Shown here: positions 35,199-43,816 of the stretch, piece by piece | Numbering within the stretch: position 1 is the stretch's first letter | Layout of the letters: each line of letters starts with the position of its first letter | NCBI RefSeq assembly: GCF_014851765.1 | Contig: NZ_JACVAI010000003.1 | Location: 62,001 to 126,000 of the forward strand | Length of the DNA: 64,000 nucleotides | Origin: Pseudomonas sp. PDM04 | GTDB taxonomy: Bacteria; Pseudomonadota; Gammaproteobacteria; Pseudomonadales; Pseudomonadaceae | Direction: 5' to 3' | Translations under genes and position numbers: made by a program | The notes under the pieces: model-generated | What the model saw: the letters and a program-made list of their open reading frames with translations, nothing else | What the model was told of the DNA's origin: nothing | Databases searched by the model: none

Positions 35199-36200
35199 AT
35201 GAGCGACCTGCCTGCCAACCCGATCAGCGCCACGGTGGATTTCGACCGTGAAGGCGTGCAGCACGGCTTTCTCAAACTGCCGTATTCCCGGGACGATTCC
35301 GCCTGGGGGGCGGTGATGATTCCGGTCACGGTGATTTCCCGAGGCCATGGCCCGACCGCGCTGCTTACCGGCGGCAACCACGGTGACGAATATGAAGGCC
35401 CAGTGGCTCTGAGCAAGCTGGCCCAAGGCTTGACGGCTGCCGAAGTCAGCGGGCGGGTGATCATCATCCCGTTCATGAACACCCCGGCCTTCCATGCCGG
35501 GCGACGCACGTCGCCCATCGACCAGGGCAACCTCAACCGCAGCTTCCCCGGCAAACCCGATGGCACGGTGACCGAGAAAATCGCCGATTACTTCACCCGC
35601 ACCTTGCTGCCCCTGGCCGACATCGTGCTGGACATCCACTCCGGCGGGCGCACTCTGGATTTTCTGCCGTTCGCCGCGTGCCATGTGTTGCCGGACAAAC
35701 AGCAGCAGGCTCGCTGCGAGGCCGGCATGCGCGCGTTCAATGCGCCTTACAGCATGCGTATGCTGGAACTGGATGCCGGGGCGATGTACGACACCGCTGC
35801 CGAATCCCAGGGCAAGGTGTTCGTCACCACAGAGCTGGGGGGTGGCGGTTCGTCCACCGCGCGCAGCGTGGCGATTGCCGAGCGCGGTGTGCGCAACCTG
35901 TTGATCCATGCAGGGATCGTTGAGGGTGAGGTAGAGTTCGGGCCAACGATCATGCTCGACATGCCCGATGGCGATTGTTTCATCGCCAGTCAGCACGACG
36001 GTTTGCTGGAGATGTGCCGTGACCTGGGCGACACCGTGGAGCAGAGCGACGTGATCGCCCGGGTCTACGATGCCACCCGCAGCGGCGTGCCGCCCGTGGA
36101 GTATCGCGCCGCACGCAGCGGCCTGCTGGCGGCGCGGCATTTTCCCGGGCTGGTGCAGCGTGGCGATACCATCGCGGTGATTGCCGACGTGTTGAACTAG
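35199..36200 (+). CDS. doeB: N-alpha-acetyl-L-2,4-diaminobutyrate deacetylase DoeB
   Basis: 333 residues of the aspartoacylase/succinylglutamate desuccinylase (M14) family. Zinc ligands are in GGNHGDEYEG near residue 60 and DIHSGG near 146; GNLNRSFPG is also conserved. It removes the acetyl group to give 2,4-diaminobutyrate for DoeD. It follows doeA with 3 bases between. A REP palindrome starts 10 bases after its stop and separates it from doeX. Confidence 0.92.
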   Translation: MSDLPANPISATVDFDREGVQHGFLKLPYSRDDSAWGAVMIPVTVISRGHGPTALLTGGNHGDEYEGPVALSKLAQGLTAAEVSGRVIIIPFMNTPAFHAGRRTSPIDQGNLNRSFPGKPDGTVTEKIADYFTRTLLPLADIVLDIHSGGRTLDFLPFAACHVLPDKQQQARCEAGMRAFNAPYSMRMLELDAGAMYDTAAESQGKVFVTTELGGGGSSTARSVAIAERGVRNLLIHAGIVEGEVEFGPTIMLDMPDGDCFIASQHDGLLEMCRDLGDTVEQSDVIARVYDATRSGVPPVEYRAARSGLLAARHFPGLVQRGDTIAVIADVLN

Positions 36201-36210
36201 CACAGATCCA

Positions 36211-36242
36211 CCTGTGGGAGCGGGCTTGCCCGCTCCCACAGG
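36211..36242. repeat. Perfect REP palindrome inside the catabolic gene run
   Basis: CCTGTGGGAGCGGGC-TT-GCCCGCTCCCACAGG is a 15-bp perfect stem between doeB and doeX. It could stabilise upstream mRNA or reduce readthrough to doeX. Confidence 0.85.
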
Positions 36243-36267
36243 GTGCGCTATCCATTCAGGAGATCCC

Positions 36268-36747
36268 ATGCACAAACTCGATCGCTATGACCTGAAAATC
36301 CTGCGAACCCTCGCTGAAGACGGGCGTATCACCAAGTCGAGTCTGGCCGAGGCGATCAACCTTTCGGTGACCCCGGCGTGGGAGCGTGTGCGCAAGCTCG
36401 AAGCCCTCGGCCTGATCAAGGGCTACCGGGCGCAGATCGACTGGAATTCGGTGTTCAAGAGTCAGCAGGTGCTGGTGGAAATCACTCTGGCTCGGCACAC
36501 CGCGCAGGACATGCGCCGGTTCGAGCAGCGGATGAGTGAGGCGCCACAGGTTGCGTTCTGCTATGCCACCGGTGGCGGGGTCGATTACATGGCAATGATC
36601 CAGGCACCGGACATCGACCATTACCAGCGTTTTATCGACCAGTTGCTGCTCGAAGACCTGGGCATCGAGCGTTACTTCACCTACATCGTCACCAAGACGA
36701 TCAAGACGGGCGGCGCGTTGCCGGCGGAGCTGTCACCAGATCCTTGA
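36268..36747 (+). CDS. doeX: Lrp/AsnC-family regulator DoeX
   Basis: 159 residues starting at the ATG at 36268 after AGGAGAT (MHKLDRYDLKILRTLAEDGR). N-terminal HTH (SSLAEAINLSVTPAWERVRK) and C-terminal RAM/AsnC effector domain (VLVEITLARHTAQDMRR). It is the DoeX/AsnC gene usual in ectoine catabolic clusters and likely senses a pathway amino acid. It gives the cluster a second regulator beside EnuR. The gap of about 130 bases before doeC may hold its own target promoter. Confidence 0.9.
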   Translation: MHKLDRYDLKILRTLAEDGRITKSSLAEAINLSVTPAWERVRKLEALGLIKGYRAQIDWNSVFKSQQVLVEITLARHTAQDMRRFEQRMSEAPQVAFCYATGGGVDYMAMIQAPDIDHYQRFIDQLLLEDLGIERYFTYIVTKTIKTGGALPAELSPDP

Positions 36748-36834
36748 ATCACCAGAAATCTCTTGTTTGGCACTGACCAATCAGAAAAAACCACCTGCCA
36801 GCACCCACCCAAACCGCAATTCTCCAGGCCCCCG

Positions 36835-36850
36835 CTGCCCTAGCATGGAC
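36835..36850. promoter_or_regulatory. Weak third copy of the CTAG-centred motif before doeC
   Basis: CTGCCCTAGCATGGAC shares TGCCCTAG with the eutB copy but the right half is diverged. It lies about 30 bases ahead of the doeC ATG. Confidence 0.3.
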
Positions 36851-36878
36851 TCCACGCACACGGTTTGGAGTGAACGTC

Positions 36879-38351
36879 ATGACCTACAAACACCCGCTGC
36901 TGTTCAAGGCACTCTGCTACGTCGATGGCCATTGGGTGCACAGCGACAGTGGTCAGAGCATTGCGGTGCACAATCCGGCTGATCAGAAATTGATCGGTCA
37001 CGTCCCCATGCTTGATCAGCCGCAGATCGTCGCCGCTGTCGACGCCGCACACCGGGCGTTTGTCGGGTGGCGCGAGCAGAGCCTGGATGCGCGCGGCGCG
37101 ATTCTGCGGCGTTGGGCGACGTTGATCCTGGAGCATCAGGAGGACCTGGCGCGGATTCTCAGCCTGGAGCAGGGCAAATCCCTGGCCGAATCCAGAGGTG
37201 AAATTGCCTACGCAGCCAGCTTCATTCCGTGGTTCGCCGAAGAAGCCCGGCGTCTGTATGGCCAGAACATTCCGAGCCACATCCCGGGTGCCCACCTGGG
37301 CACGGTCAGGGAGCCGGTCGGCGTCTGCGCGTTGCTGACGCCCTGGAATTTCCCCTCGGCCATGATCACCCGCAAGGCCGCCGCAGCCCTGGCTGCCGGT
37401 TGCACGGTGGTGATCAAGCCGGCCCATGAAACCCCGTACTCGGCATTCGCCCTGGCGCAACTCGCCGAAGAGGCCGGTTTTCCGGCGGGCGTGTTCAACG
37501 TGGTGCTGGGTGAACCGCAGATGGCCATGCAAACCCTGGTGCAGGACAAGCGCGTGCGCTCCGTGAGTTTCACCGGCTCGACCCGGGTGGGTCAGCTGGT
37601 GCTGCAAGCCGCCGCTCAGGATGTGAAGAAAGTGGCGCTCGAACTGGGCGGCAATGCGCCCTTCATTGTCTGCGCCGACGCCGATCTGACGCTGGCGGTG
37701 AAAGTGGCCTTAGAGGCCAAATTCCAGACCTCCGGCCAGGATTGCTGTGCCGCGAACCGGATCATGGTCGAGCGCTCGGTCTACCCGGAATTTCTCCAGC
37801 GCTTTGCTGCAGCGGTGCGCGAGCTGCGTGTCGGCCCGGCGATGCTTGGTGATCGCGAGCAGCAGGTCGATATCGGCCCGCTGATGCACCAGGCGGCCTT
37901 CGACGTGACCGCCGAGCGCGTGGCCGATGCCCTGCAACAGGGCGCACAACGGCTGGTGGGTGGTGAGGCCCATGCCCTTGGCGGCCTGTTCTACCAGCCG
38001 ACGGTGCTGGCCGATGTCACCCCGAACATGCGCATCTACCGCGAAGAGAATTTCGCGCCGATTGCCGGGGTGATGCCCTTCGACACTCTGGACCAGGCCG
38101 TCGAGATGGCCAACGACACCGAATATGGTCTGGCCGCCTACATTTGCTCCAATCGCCTGGACCTGATCTACCCGCTGATCCGTCGCCTCGACCACGCCAT
38201 GGTCGCGGTCAACGGCGTCAAGTTCACCGGCCATCCGATTCCGTTCGGTGGCATGAAAGCCTCGGGGCTGGGCCGCGAGGGCGGCACCGAAGGCTTCGAA
38301 GCCTTTGTCGAAACCAAATACTTCTGCCTGCACCATCAAGGCCAGTTTTAA
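36879..38351 (+). CDS. doeC: Aldehyde dehydrogenase DoeC (aspartate semialdehyde to aspartate)
   Basis: 490 residues from the ATG at 36879 with GGAG upstream (a GTG three codons earlier is possible). NAD(P) aldehyde dehydrogenase motifs: LTPWNFPSAMITRK, FTGSTRVGQLV, catalytic Glu in LELGGNAPFIV and catalytic Cys in SGQDCCAANR. Closest overall to succinate-semialdehyde dehydrogenases, but the doe context points to oxidation of L-aspartate semialdehyde from DoeD. Eleven bases separate it from doeD. GabD-type activity cannot be excluded. Confidence 0.88.
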   Translation: MTYKHPLLFKALCYVDGHWVHSDSGQSIAVHNPADQKLIGHVPMLDQPQIVAAVDAAHRAFVGWREQSLDARGAILRRWATLILEHQEDLARILSLEQGKSLAESRGEIAYAASFIPWFAEEARRLYGQNIPSHIPGAHLGTVREPVGVCALLTPWNFPSAMITRKAAAALAAGCTVVIKPAHETPYSAFALAQLAEEAGFPAGVFNVVLGEPQMAMQTLVQDKRVRSVSFTGSTRVGQLVLQAAAQDVKKVALELGGNAPFIVCADADLTLAVKVALEAKFQTSGQDCCAANRIMVERSVYPEFLQRFAAAVRELRVGPAMLGDREQQVDIGPLMHQAAFDVTAERVADALQQGAQRLVGGEAHALGGLFYQPTVLADVTPNMRIYREENFAPIAGVMPFDTLDQAVEMANDTEYGLAAYICSNRLDLIYPLIRRLDHAMVAVNGVKFTGHPIPFGGMKASGLGREGGTEGFEAFVETKYFCLHHQGQF

Positions 38352-38362
38352 GGAGATCCACC

Positions 38363-39748
38363 ATGAAGCAAGAACTCGACTCACTGTTCGAACAAGACCG
38401 TGCACACTTCATGCATCCTTCGACGCACGCCCATGACCACGCCAGCGGTGCACTCAAGGGGCGCATCATCAAGAGTGCGTCGGGCATTCGCATCCGCGAC
38501 CACGAGGGCCGCGAACTGATCGATGCCTTCGCCGGCCTCTACTGCGTCAATATCGGCTACGGCCGCACCGAGGTGGCAGACGCCATCTACAAGCAGGCCA
38601 AGGAGCTGGCGTATTACCACACCTATGTCGGTCACTCGACCGAGGCCATCATCGAGCTGTCGAGCCGCATCATTGACTGGGCGCCCCAAGGGATGAAAAA
38701 GGTCTACTACGGCCTCTCCGGTTCCGACGCCAACGAAACTCAGATCAAGCTGGTGCGTTATTACAACAACGTGCTGGGGCGGCCGCAGAAGAAGAAAATC
38801 ATCTCCCGCGACCGTGGTTATCACGGCTCGGGCATCATGACCGGCAGCCTGACGGGTCTGCCGAGTTTTCATCAGCACTTCGACTTGCCGGCCGAAGGGA
38901 TCAAGCACACTGTCTGTCCGCATTGGTATCGCAAGGCTCCCGCCGGCATGGACGAAGCCGCCTTTGTGCGGTACTGCGCCGACGAGCTGGAAAAAATGAT
39001 CCTGGCCGAAGGCCCGGACACCGTGGCTGCCTTTATCGGCGAGCCCCTGATGGGCACCGGCGGCATCATCGTTCCACCGGCCGGCTACTGGGCGGCGATT
39101 CAAGCGGTGCTGAACAAGTACGACGTCTTGCTGATCGCCGACGAAGTGGTCTGCGCTTTTGGTCGCCTGGGTTCGAAAATGGGCAGCCAGCGCTACGGCA
39201 TGCGGCCTGACCTGATCACCACGGCCAAAGGGCTGACGAGCGCCTACGCACCATTGTCGGCGGTGATCGTCGGCGAAAAAGTGTGGGCCGTGATCGAAAA
39301 GGCCTCCGAATCCCAGGGCGCCATGGGCCATGGCTGGACCTACTCCGGGCATCCGATCTGCGCGGCGGCGGCCTTGGCCAACCTCGATATCCTGGAACGT
39401 GAGAACCTCACGGAAAATGCCGAGAAGGTTGGCGGTTACCTCAATCGCCGGTTGCGCGAAACCCTCGAAGGTCATCCGCTGGTAGGTGAAGTCCGGGGTG
39501 ATGGCATGCTCGCGGCCGTCGAGTTCATGGCGGATCGGGAGCAGCGCACGCCGTTCGACGCGGTGTTGAAGGTCGGCCCGAAAGTCTCGGCGGCCTGCCT
39601 GGAGCGCGGCATGGTGGCTCGGGCGATGCCCCACGGCGACATCCTCGGCTTCGCACCGCCGTTGATTCTGACCGAGGCCGAGGCCGACCTGATCGTGGGC
39701 ATCGCCAAGGAGGCGATCGATCAGGTAGCGGGAGAGGTGTTGGGCTGA
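38363..39748 (+). CDS. doeD: 2,4-diaminobutyrate transaminase DoeD
   Basis: 461 residues, class-III PLP aminotransferase. The start follows AAGGAGATCC. Cofactor Asp is in LIADEVVCAFGRLG near residue 255 and the Schiff-base Lys in TTAKGLTSAYAP near 289. It converts 2,4-diaminobutyrate to aspartate semialdehyde, which DoeC oxidises to aspartate. It is the last gene of the run, followed by a REP pair and a bidirectional terminator. Confidence 0.9.
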   Translation: MKQELDSLFEQDRAHFMHPSTHAHDHASGALKGRIIKSASGIRIRDHEGRELIDAFAGLYCVNIGYGRTEVADAIYKQAKELAYYHTYVGHSTEAIIELSSRIIDWAPQGMKKVYYGLSGSDANETQIKLVRYYNNVLGRPQKKKIISRDRGYHGSGIMTGSLTGLPSFHQHFDLPAEGIKHTVCPHWYRKAPAGMDEAAFVRYCADELEKMILAEGPDTVAAFIGEPLMGTGGIIVPPAGYWAAIQAVLNKYDVLLIADEVVCAFGRLGSKMGSQRYGMRPDLITTAKGLTSAYAPLSAVIVGEKVWAVIEKASESQGAMGHGWTYSGHPICAAAALANLDILERENLTENAEKVGGYLNRRLRETLEGHPLVGEVRGDGMLAAVEFMADREQRTPFDAVLKVGPKVSAACLERGMVARAMPHGDILGFAPPLILTEAEADLIVGIAKEAIDQVAGEVLG

Positions 39749-39774
39749 CGCTAATGCAGTGAGGCCCAAGGCCC

Positions 39775-39844
39775 CATCGCGAGCAGGCTCGCTCCCACAA
39801 AGACCTGCGCTCTCTCTGTGGGAGCGAGCCTGCTCGCGATAGGG
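39775..39844. repeat. Inverted pair of REP elements after doeD
   Basis: CATCGCGAGCAGGCTCGCTC (from 39775) and its inverse copy ending CTCGCGATAGGGC at 39844 with a short spacer, in the gap between doeD and zapG. Confidence 0.9.
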
Positions 39845-39874
39845 CCAGTACAGACTGCAAGGATCAAAACTATA

Positions 39875-39912
39875 AAAAAGCCCCCGAACGATCACTCGTC
39901 CGGGGGCTTTTT
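39875..39912. terminator. Bidirectional intrinsic terminator
   Basis: AAAAAGCCCCCGAACGA / TCGTCCGGGGGCTTTTT stem between doeD (+) and zapG (-), with A-run and T-run. Confidence 0.93.
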
Positions 39913-39929
39913 ACTGGCGTAAAGCCGGC

Positions 39930-40364
39930 CTACTTCTTCAAGCCGTAATGCTCATCGAGCATGCCTGGCGCGTTCGGCGCCTTGGGCGCGTAGTCGCGCG
40001 GCGGCTCCTGATTGCGCGGTGGCGTCAGGCGTTCACGTGGGGCCACCGTCGCATCGGAGTGCAGCGAGGCCAGCAGGCGTTGACGGGTCTGCTCGTCCAG
40101 GGCCAGGCGGTTGGCGCCCTCGGCGAGATGATCCTGCACTTCCTGGTAGCTCTGAGTCAGCTTCTTGACCAGCGATGCGGTGCTGTTGAAGTGGGTGACC
40201 ACTTCGTTCTGATAACTGTCGAAACGTTCCTGAATGTCATCCAGCTGACGTTGCGTGCTGCTCGGCGCAGCATTCGGCACCAGGCGAGCAATCAGGAAAC
40301 CAATGGCGACACCCACAACCAGGGCAAGAGTCGGCAACAACCAAACTAAGAGCGAGTGTTCCAC
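39930..40364 (-). CDS. zapG: ZapG/YhcB-family (DUF1043) inner-membrane protein
   Basis: 144 residues. Single N-terminal membrane helix VWLLPTLALVVGVAIGFLIA (residues 8-27) followed by a coiled-coil region (QRQLDDIQERFDSYQNEVV) and a proline-rich tail. This is the DUF1043 layout of YhcB/ZapG, which links cell division and envelope growth. Transcribed toward doeD, divergent from the hydrolase gene. Confidence 0.88.
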   Translation of the reverse strand: MEHSLLVWLLPTLALVVGVAIGFLIARLVPNAAPSSTQRQLDDIQERFDSYQNEVVTHFNSTASLVKKLTQSYQEVQDHLAEGANRLALDEQTRQRLLASLHSDATVAPRERLTPPRNQEPPRDYAPKAPNAPGMLDEHYGLKK

Positions 40365-40508
40365 GAGTCCTTCCTCTATAAACGGCTTTGCTTTACGTTA
40401 ACGGCTCGAACCTGCGCTGTATACCGCGATTCGCTCGCAATACACCGGCACAGACAATTTGCTAGACGAGTCGACCCGATTCAAGGTCACGGAGTTCCTT
40501 TCTTGCTT

Positions 40509-41138
40509 ATGCGCGAAACCCCTGTAGTGATTGATGGCCCGGTGGGTCAACTGGAAGCCCTGTACCTTGAGACAGAGGCGCCCCGCGGCCTGGCACTGAT
40601 CTGCCATCCGAACCCGGTGCAGGGCGGCACCATGCTCAATAAAGTCGTGTCGACCCTGCAGCGCACCGCGCGCGATGCCGGCTTGATGACCTTGCGTTTC
40701 AATTACCGCGGTGTCGGTGCCAGCGAAGGCACGCATGACATGGGCACGGGCGAGGTCGACGACGCCCAGGCCGCAGCCGCCTGGCTTCGGGCGAAGCATC
40801 CGGACCTGCCGCTGACCCTGTTCGGCTTCTCCTTCGGTGGTTTTGTCGCCGCCAGCCTCGGTGGGCGCCTGGAAGCAGGCGGCGAGCAGCTCAAGCACCT
40901 GTTCATGGTCGCACCGGCGGTCATGCGCCTCGGCGATCAGGATCAGTTGCCGCAGCAGGGCGAACTGACCCTGATCCAGCCGGAAACCGACGAAGTCATC
41001 GATCCGCAGGTCGTCTACGACTGGTCCTCGACACTCCAGCGCCCCCATGAGCTGCTGAAAGTGGCAGAATGCGGACACTTTTTTCATGGCAAGCTGACCG
41101 ATCTCAAGGATCTGATCCTGCCGCGTCTTTCGAAATGA
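40509..41138 (+). CDS. Alpha/beta hydrolase of the CocE/Ymx type
   Basis: 209 residues from the ATG at 40509; a TTG two codons earlier has better spacing from GGAG, so the start is not settled. The nucleophile elbow LFGFSFGGFVAA holds the catalytic Ser, the His is in ECGHFFHGKL, and CHPNPVQGGTM and FNYRGVGASEGTHD are typical of small cytosolic alpha/beta hydrolases of unknown substrate. It precedes trpS by about 25 bases, as in other Pseudomonas. Confidence 0.85.
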   Translation: MRETPVVIDGPVGQLEALYLETEAPRGLALICHPNPVQGGTMLNKVVSTLQRTARDAGLMTLRFNYRGVGASEGTHDMGTGEVDDAQAAAAWLRAKHPDLPLTLFGFSFGGFVAASLGGRLEAGGEQLKHLFMVAPAVMRLGDQDQLPQQGELTLIQPETDEVIDPQVVYDWSSTLQRPHELLKVAECGHFFHGKLTDLKDLILPRLSK

Positions 41139-41162
41139 TTGCAGTCTGACAAGCGATTACCC

Positions 41163-42518
41163 ATGACGACTCGTACCCGTATCCTCACCGGCATCACCAC
41201 CACCGGCACGCCGCACCTGGGCAACTACGCCGGTGCCATCCGCCCGGCGATCGTCGCCAGCCGTGACAGCAATGCCGATTCGTTCTACTTCCTGGCCGAC
41301 TACCACGCCTTGATCAAATGCGATGACCCGTTGCGCATCCAGCGCTCGCGCCTGGAGATCGCAGCGACCTGGCTGGCCGGTGGCCTCGATGTGGACCGCG
41401 TGACCTTCTATCGCCAGTCCGACATCCCGGAAATCCCCGAGCTGACCTGGCTGCTGACCTGCGTCGCCGCCAAGGGCCTGCTCAACCGTGCCCACGCCTA
41501 CAAGGCCTCGGTGGACAAGAACGTCGAGACCGGCGAAGACCCGGATGCCGGGATCACCATGGGCTTATACAGCTACCCGGTGCTGATGGCCGCCGACATC
41601 CTGATGTTCAACGCGCACAAGGTGCCGGTAGGGCGCGACCAGATTCAGCACGTGGAAATGGCCCGTGACATTGGCCAGCGTTTCAACCATCTGTTTGGTC
41701 AGGGCAAGGAGTTCTTCACCCTGCCCGAAGCGCTGATCGAGGAAAGCGTGGCCACCTTGCCAGGCCTCGACGGGCGCAAGATGTCGAAAAGCTACGACAA
41801 CACCATCCCGTTGTTCAGCAGCGCCAAGGACATGAAAGACGCGATTTCCCGTATCGTGACCGACTCCCGTGCCCCGGGCGAAGCGAAAGATCCGGACAAC
41901 TCGCACCTGTTCACCCTGTACCAGGCGTTCGCCACGCCGGCGCAGGCCGACGCGTTCCGCAGCGAACTGTTGCAGGGACTGGGCTGGGGCGAGGCGAAGA
42001 ATCGCCTGTTCCAGTTGCTCGACAACGAACTGGGCGAATCCCGTGAGCGTTATCACCAGTTGATCGAACGGCCGGCGGATCTGGAAGACATCCTGCAACA
42101 TGGCGCGAAAAAGGCCCGTGCGGTGGCGACGCCCTTCCTCAACGAACTGCGTGAAGCAGTGGGTCTGCGTTCCTTCGTGGCCCAGACACAAGTCGCGGCG
42201 ACCAGCAAAAAGAAAGCCGCGAAAGCCGCGCGTTTTGTCAGCTTCCGTGAAGACGACGGCAGTTTCCGCTTCCGTCTGCTGGCGGCCGATGGCGAGCAAC
42301 TGCTGCTGTCGCGCCACTTCGCTGACGGCAAGACCGCAGGCCAGGTGACCAAGCAACTGCAAGCGGGCCAGCCACTGGACGTGCGCAGTGAAGCGCTGGG
42401 CTTCAGCGTCTGGCTGGAGGGCGAGTGCGTCGCCGACAGCCCGGCCTTCGCCGATGGCGCTGCCCGCGACCACGGGATCGAGGCCCTGCGGGTCGCCCTG
42501 ACGCCGGTTCAGGAATAA
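41163..42518 (+). CDS. trpS: Tryptophanyl-tRNA synthetase with C-terminal extension
   Basis: 451 residues. Class I signatures are [14 protein letters not shown] (HIGH-like) near residue 13 and [10 protein letters not shown] (KMSKS) near 203. The catalytic and anticodon parts end about residue 340; a Lys/Ala linker ([11 protein letters not shown]) leads to an additional domain of about 95 residues ([20 protein letters not shown]) reminiscent of the YegP/DUF1508 fold. The longer form is usual in Pseudomonas. Start at 41163 ([10 protein letters not shown]) rather than the upstream TTG-type start. Confidence 0.95.
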   Translation: MTTRTRILTGITTTGTPHLGNYAGAIRPAIVASRDSNADSFYFLADYHALIKCDDPLRIQRSRLEIAATWLAGGLDVDRVTFYRQSDIPEIPELTWLLTCVAAKGLLNRAHAYKASVDKNVETGEDPDAGITMGLYSYPVLMAADILMFNAHKVPVGRDQIQHVEMARDIGQRFNHLFGQGKEFFTLPEALIEESVATLPGLDGRKMSKSYDNTIPLFSSAKDMKDAISRIVTDSRAPGEAKDPDNSHLFTLYQAFATPAQADAFRSELLQGLGWGEAKNRLFQLLDNELGESRERYHQLIERPADLEDILQHGAKKARAVATPFLNELREAVGLRSFVAQTQVAATSKKKAAKAARFVSFREDDGSFRFRLLAADGEQLLLSRHFADGKTAGQVTKQLQAGQPLDVRSEALGFSVWLEGECVADSPAFADGAARDHGIEALRVALTPVQE

Positions 42519-42559
42519 ACAACGGCTCGGCCCGACCAAGGGCTGATTGCCATTCCTCT

Positions 42560-42589
42560 GGGCCGTCGCTACAGTGACGGCCCGTTTTT
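42560..42589 (+). terminator. Intrinsic terminator after trpS
   Basis: GGGCCGTC-GCTACAGT-GACGGCCC stem followed by GTTTTTG, so zapE likely has its own promoter. Confidence 0.88.
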
Positions 42590-42608
42590 GTTGCCTTGCT
42601 AACGAATT

Positions 42609-43703
42609 ATGACGCCCCTAGAACGATACCAAGCTGATCTGAAACGCCCGGAATTCTTCCATGACGCCGCGCAGGAAACGGCTGTGCGTCATTTGCAGCG
42701 CCTGTACGACGACCTGATCGCGGCCGATCAGAACAAGCCGGGCCTGCTGGGCAAACTGTTTGGCAAGAAGGATCAGACCCCGGTCAAGGGCCTGTACTTC
42801 TGGGGCGGCGTAGGGCGCGGCAAGACCTATCTGGTCGACACATTCTTTGAAGCGCTGCCGTTCAAGGAAAAGACCCGCACGCACTTCCACCGCTTCATGA
42901 AGCGCGTGCACGAAGAAATGAAAACCCTCGGCGGCGAGAAGAACCCGCTGACCATCATCGCCAAGCGTTTTGCCGCCGAATCGCGGGTGATCTGCTTCGA
43001 TGAATTCTTCGTGTCCGACATCACCGACGCGATGATCCTCGGCACGCTGATGGAAGAGCTGTTCAAGAACGGTGTGACCCTGGTCGCCACGTCGAACATC
43101 GTGCCGGACGGCCTGTACAAGGACGGCCTGCAACGTGCGCGTTTCCTGCCAGCCATCGCGCTGATCAAGCAGAACACCGAGATCGTCAACGTCGACAGCG
43201 GCGTCGATTATCGTCTGCGTCACCTCGAACAGGCGGAGCTGTTTCACTTCCCGCTGGACGAGGCGTCCCAGGAAAGCCTGCGCAAGAGCTTCCGCGCCCT
43301 GACGCCGGAATGCACGGCGGCGGTCGAGAACGATGTGCTGATCATCGAGAACCGCGAGATCCGCGCCTTGCGCACCTGCGACGACGTGGCCTGGTTCGAC
43401 TTCCGCGAACTGTGCGACGGCCCGCGCAGCCAGAACGACTACATCGAGCTGGGCAAGATTTTCCACGCGGTACTGCTCAGCGGCGTTGAACAGATGAGCG
43501 TCACCACCGACGACATCGCCCGCCGCTTCATCAACATGGTCGACGAGTTCTACGACCGTAACGTCAAGTTGATCATTTCCGCAGAGGTCGAACTCAAGGA
43601 TCTCTACACCGGCGGTCGTTTGAACTTCGAATTCCAGCGCACCCTCAGCCGCCTGCTGGAAATGCAATCCCACGAATTCCTGTCCCGGGCGCACAAGCCC
43701 TAG
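42609..43703 (+). CDS. zapE: Cell division ATPase ZapE
   Basis: 364 residues of the AFG1-like ATPase family. Walker A is GGVGRGKTYLVD near residue 67 and the Walker B region is VICFDEFFVSDITDA near 135. The sensor-like TLVATSNIVPDGLYKDGLQR is also typical. ZapE acts on Z-ring stability late in division. Length normal. In most Pseudomonas it is followed by rplM; here an accessory block intervenes. Confidence 0.93.
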   Translation: MTPLERYQADLKRPEFFHDAAQETAVRHLQRLYDDLIAADQNKPGLLGKLFGKKDQTPVKGLYFWGGVGRGKTYLVDTFFEALPFKEKTRTHFHRFMKRVHEEMKTLGGEKNPLTIIAKRFAAESRVICFDEFFVSDITDAMILGTLMEELFKNGVTLVATSNIVPDGLYKDGLQRARFLPAIALIKQNTEIVNVDSGVDYRLRHLEQAELFHFPLDEASQESLRKSFRALTPECTAAVENDVLIIENREIRALRTCDDVAWFDFRELCDGPRSQNDYIELGKIFHAVLLSGVEQMSVTTDDIARRFINMVDEFYDRNVKLIISAEVELKDLYTGGRLNFEFQRTLSRLLEMQSHEFLSRAHKP

Positions 43704-43816
43704 GCAGACTCGCGAACGGCGTCCTCCACCATCAGGCCCACGGGGCCGACGATGGCGGAGGAAAACGCCTGCAACGCCCGACAACCATCGAGCGCTGGCG
43801 CTGCCGCCGGGTGGAC

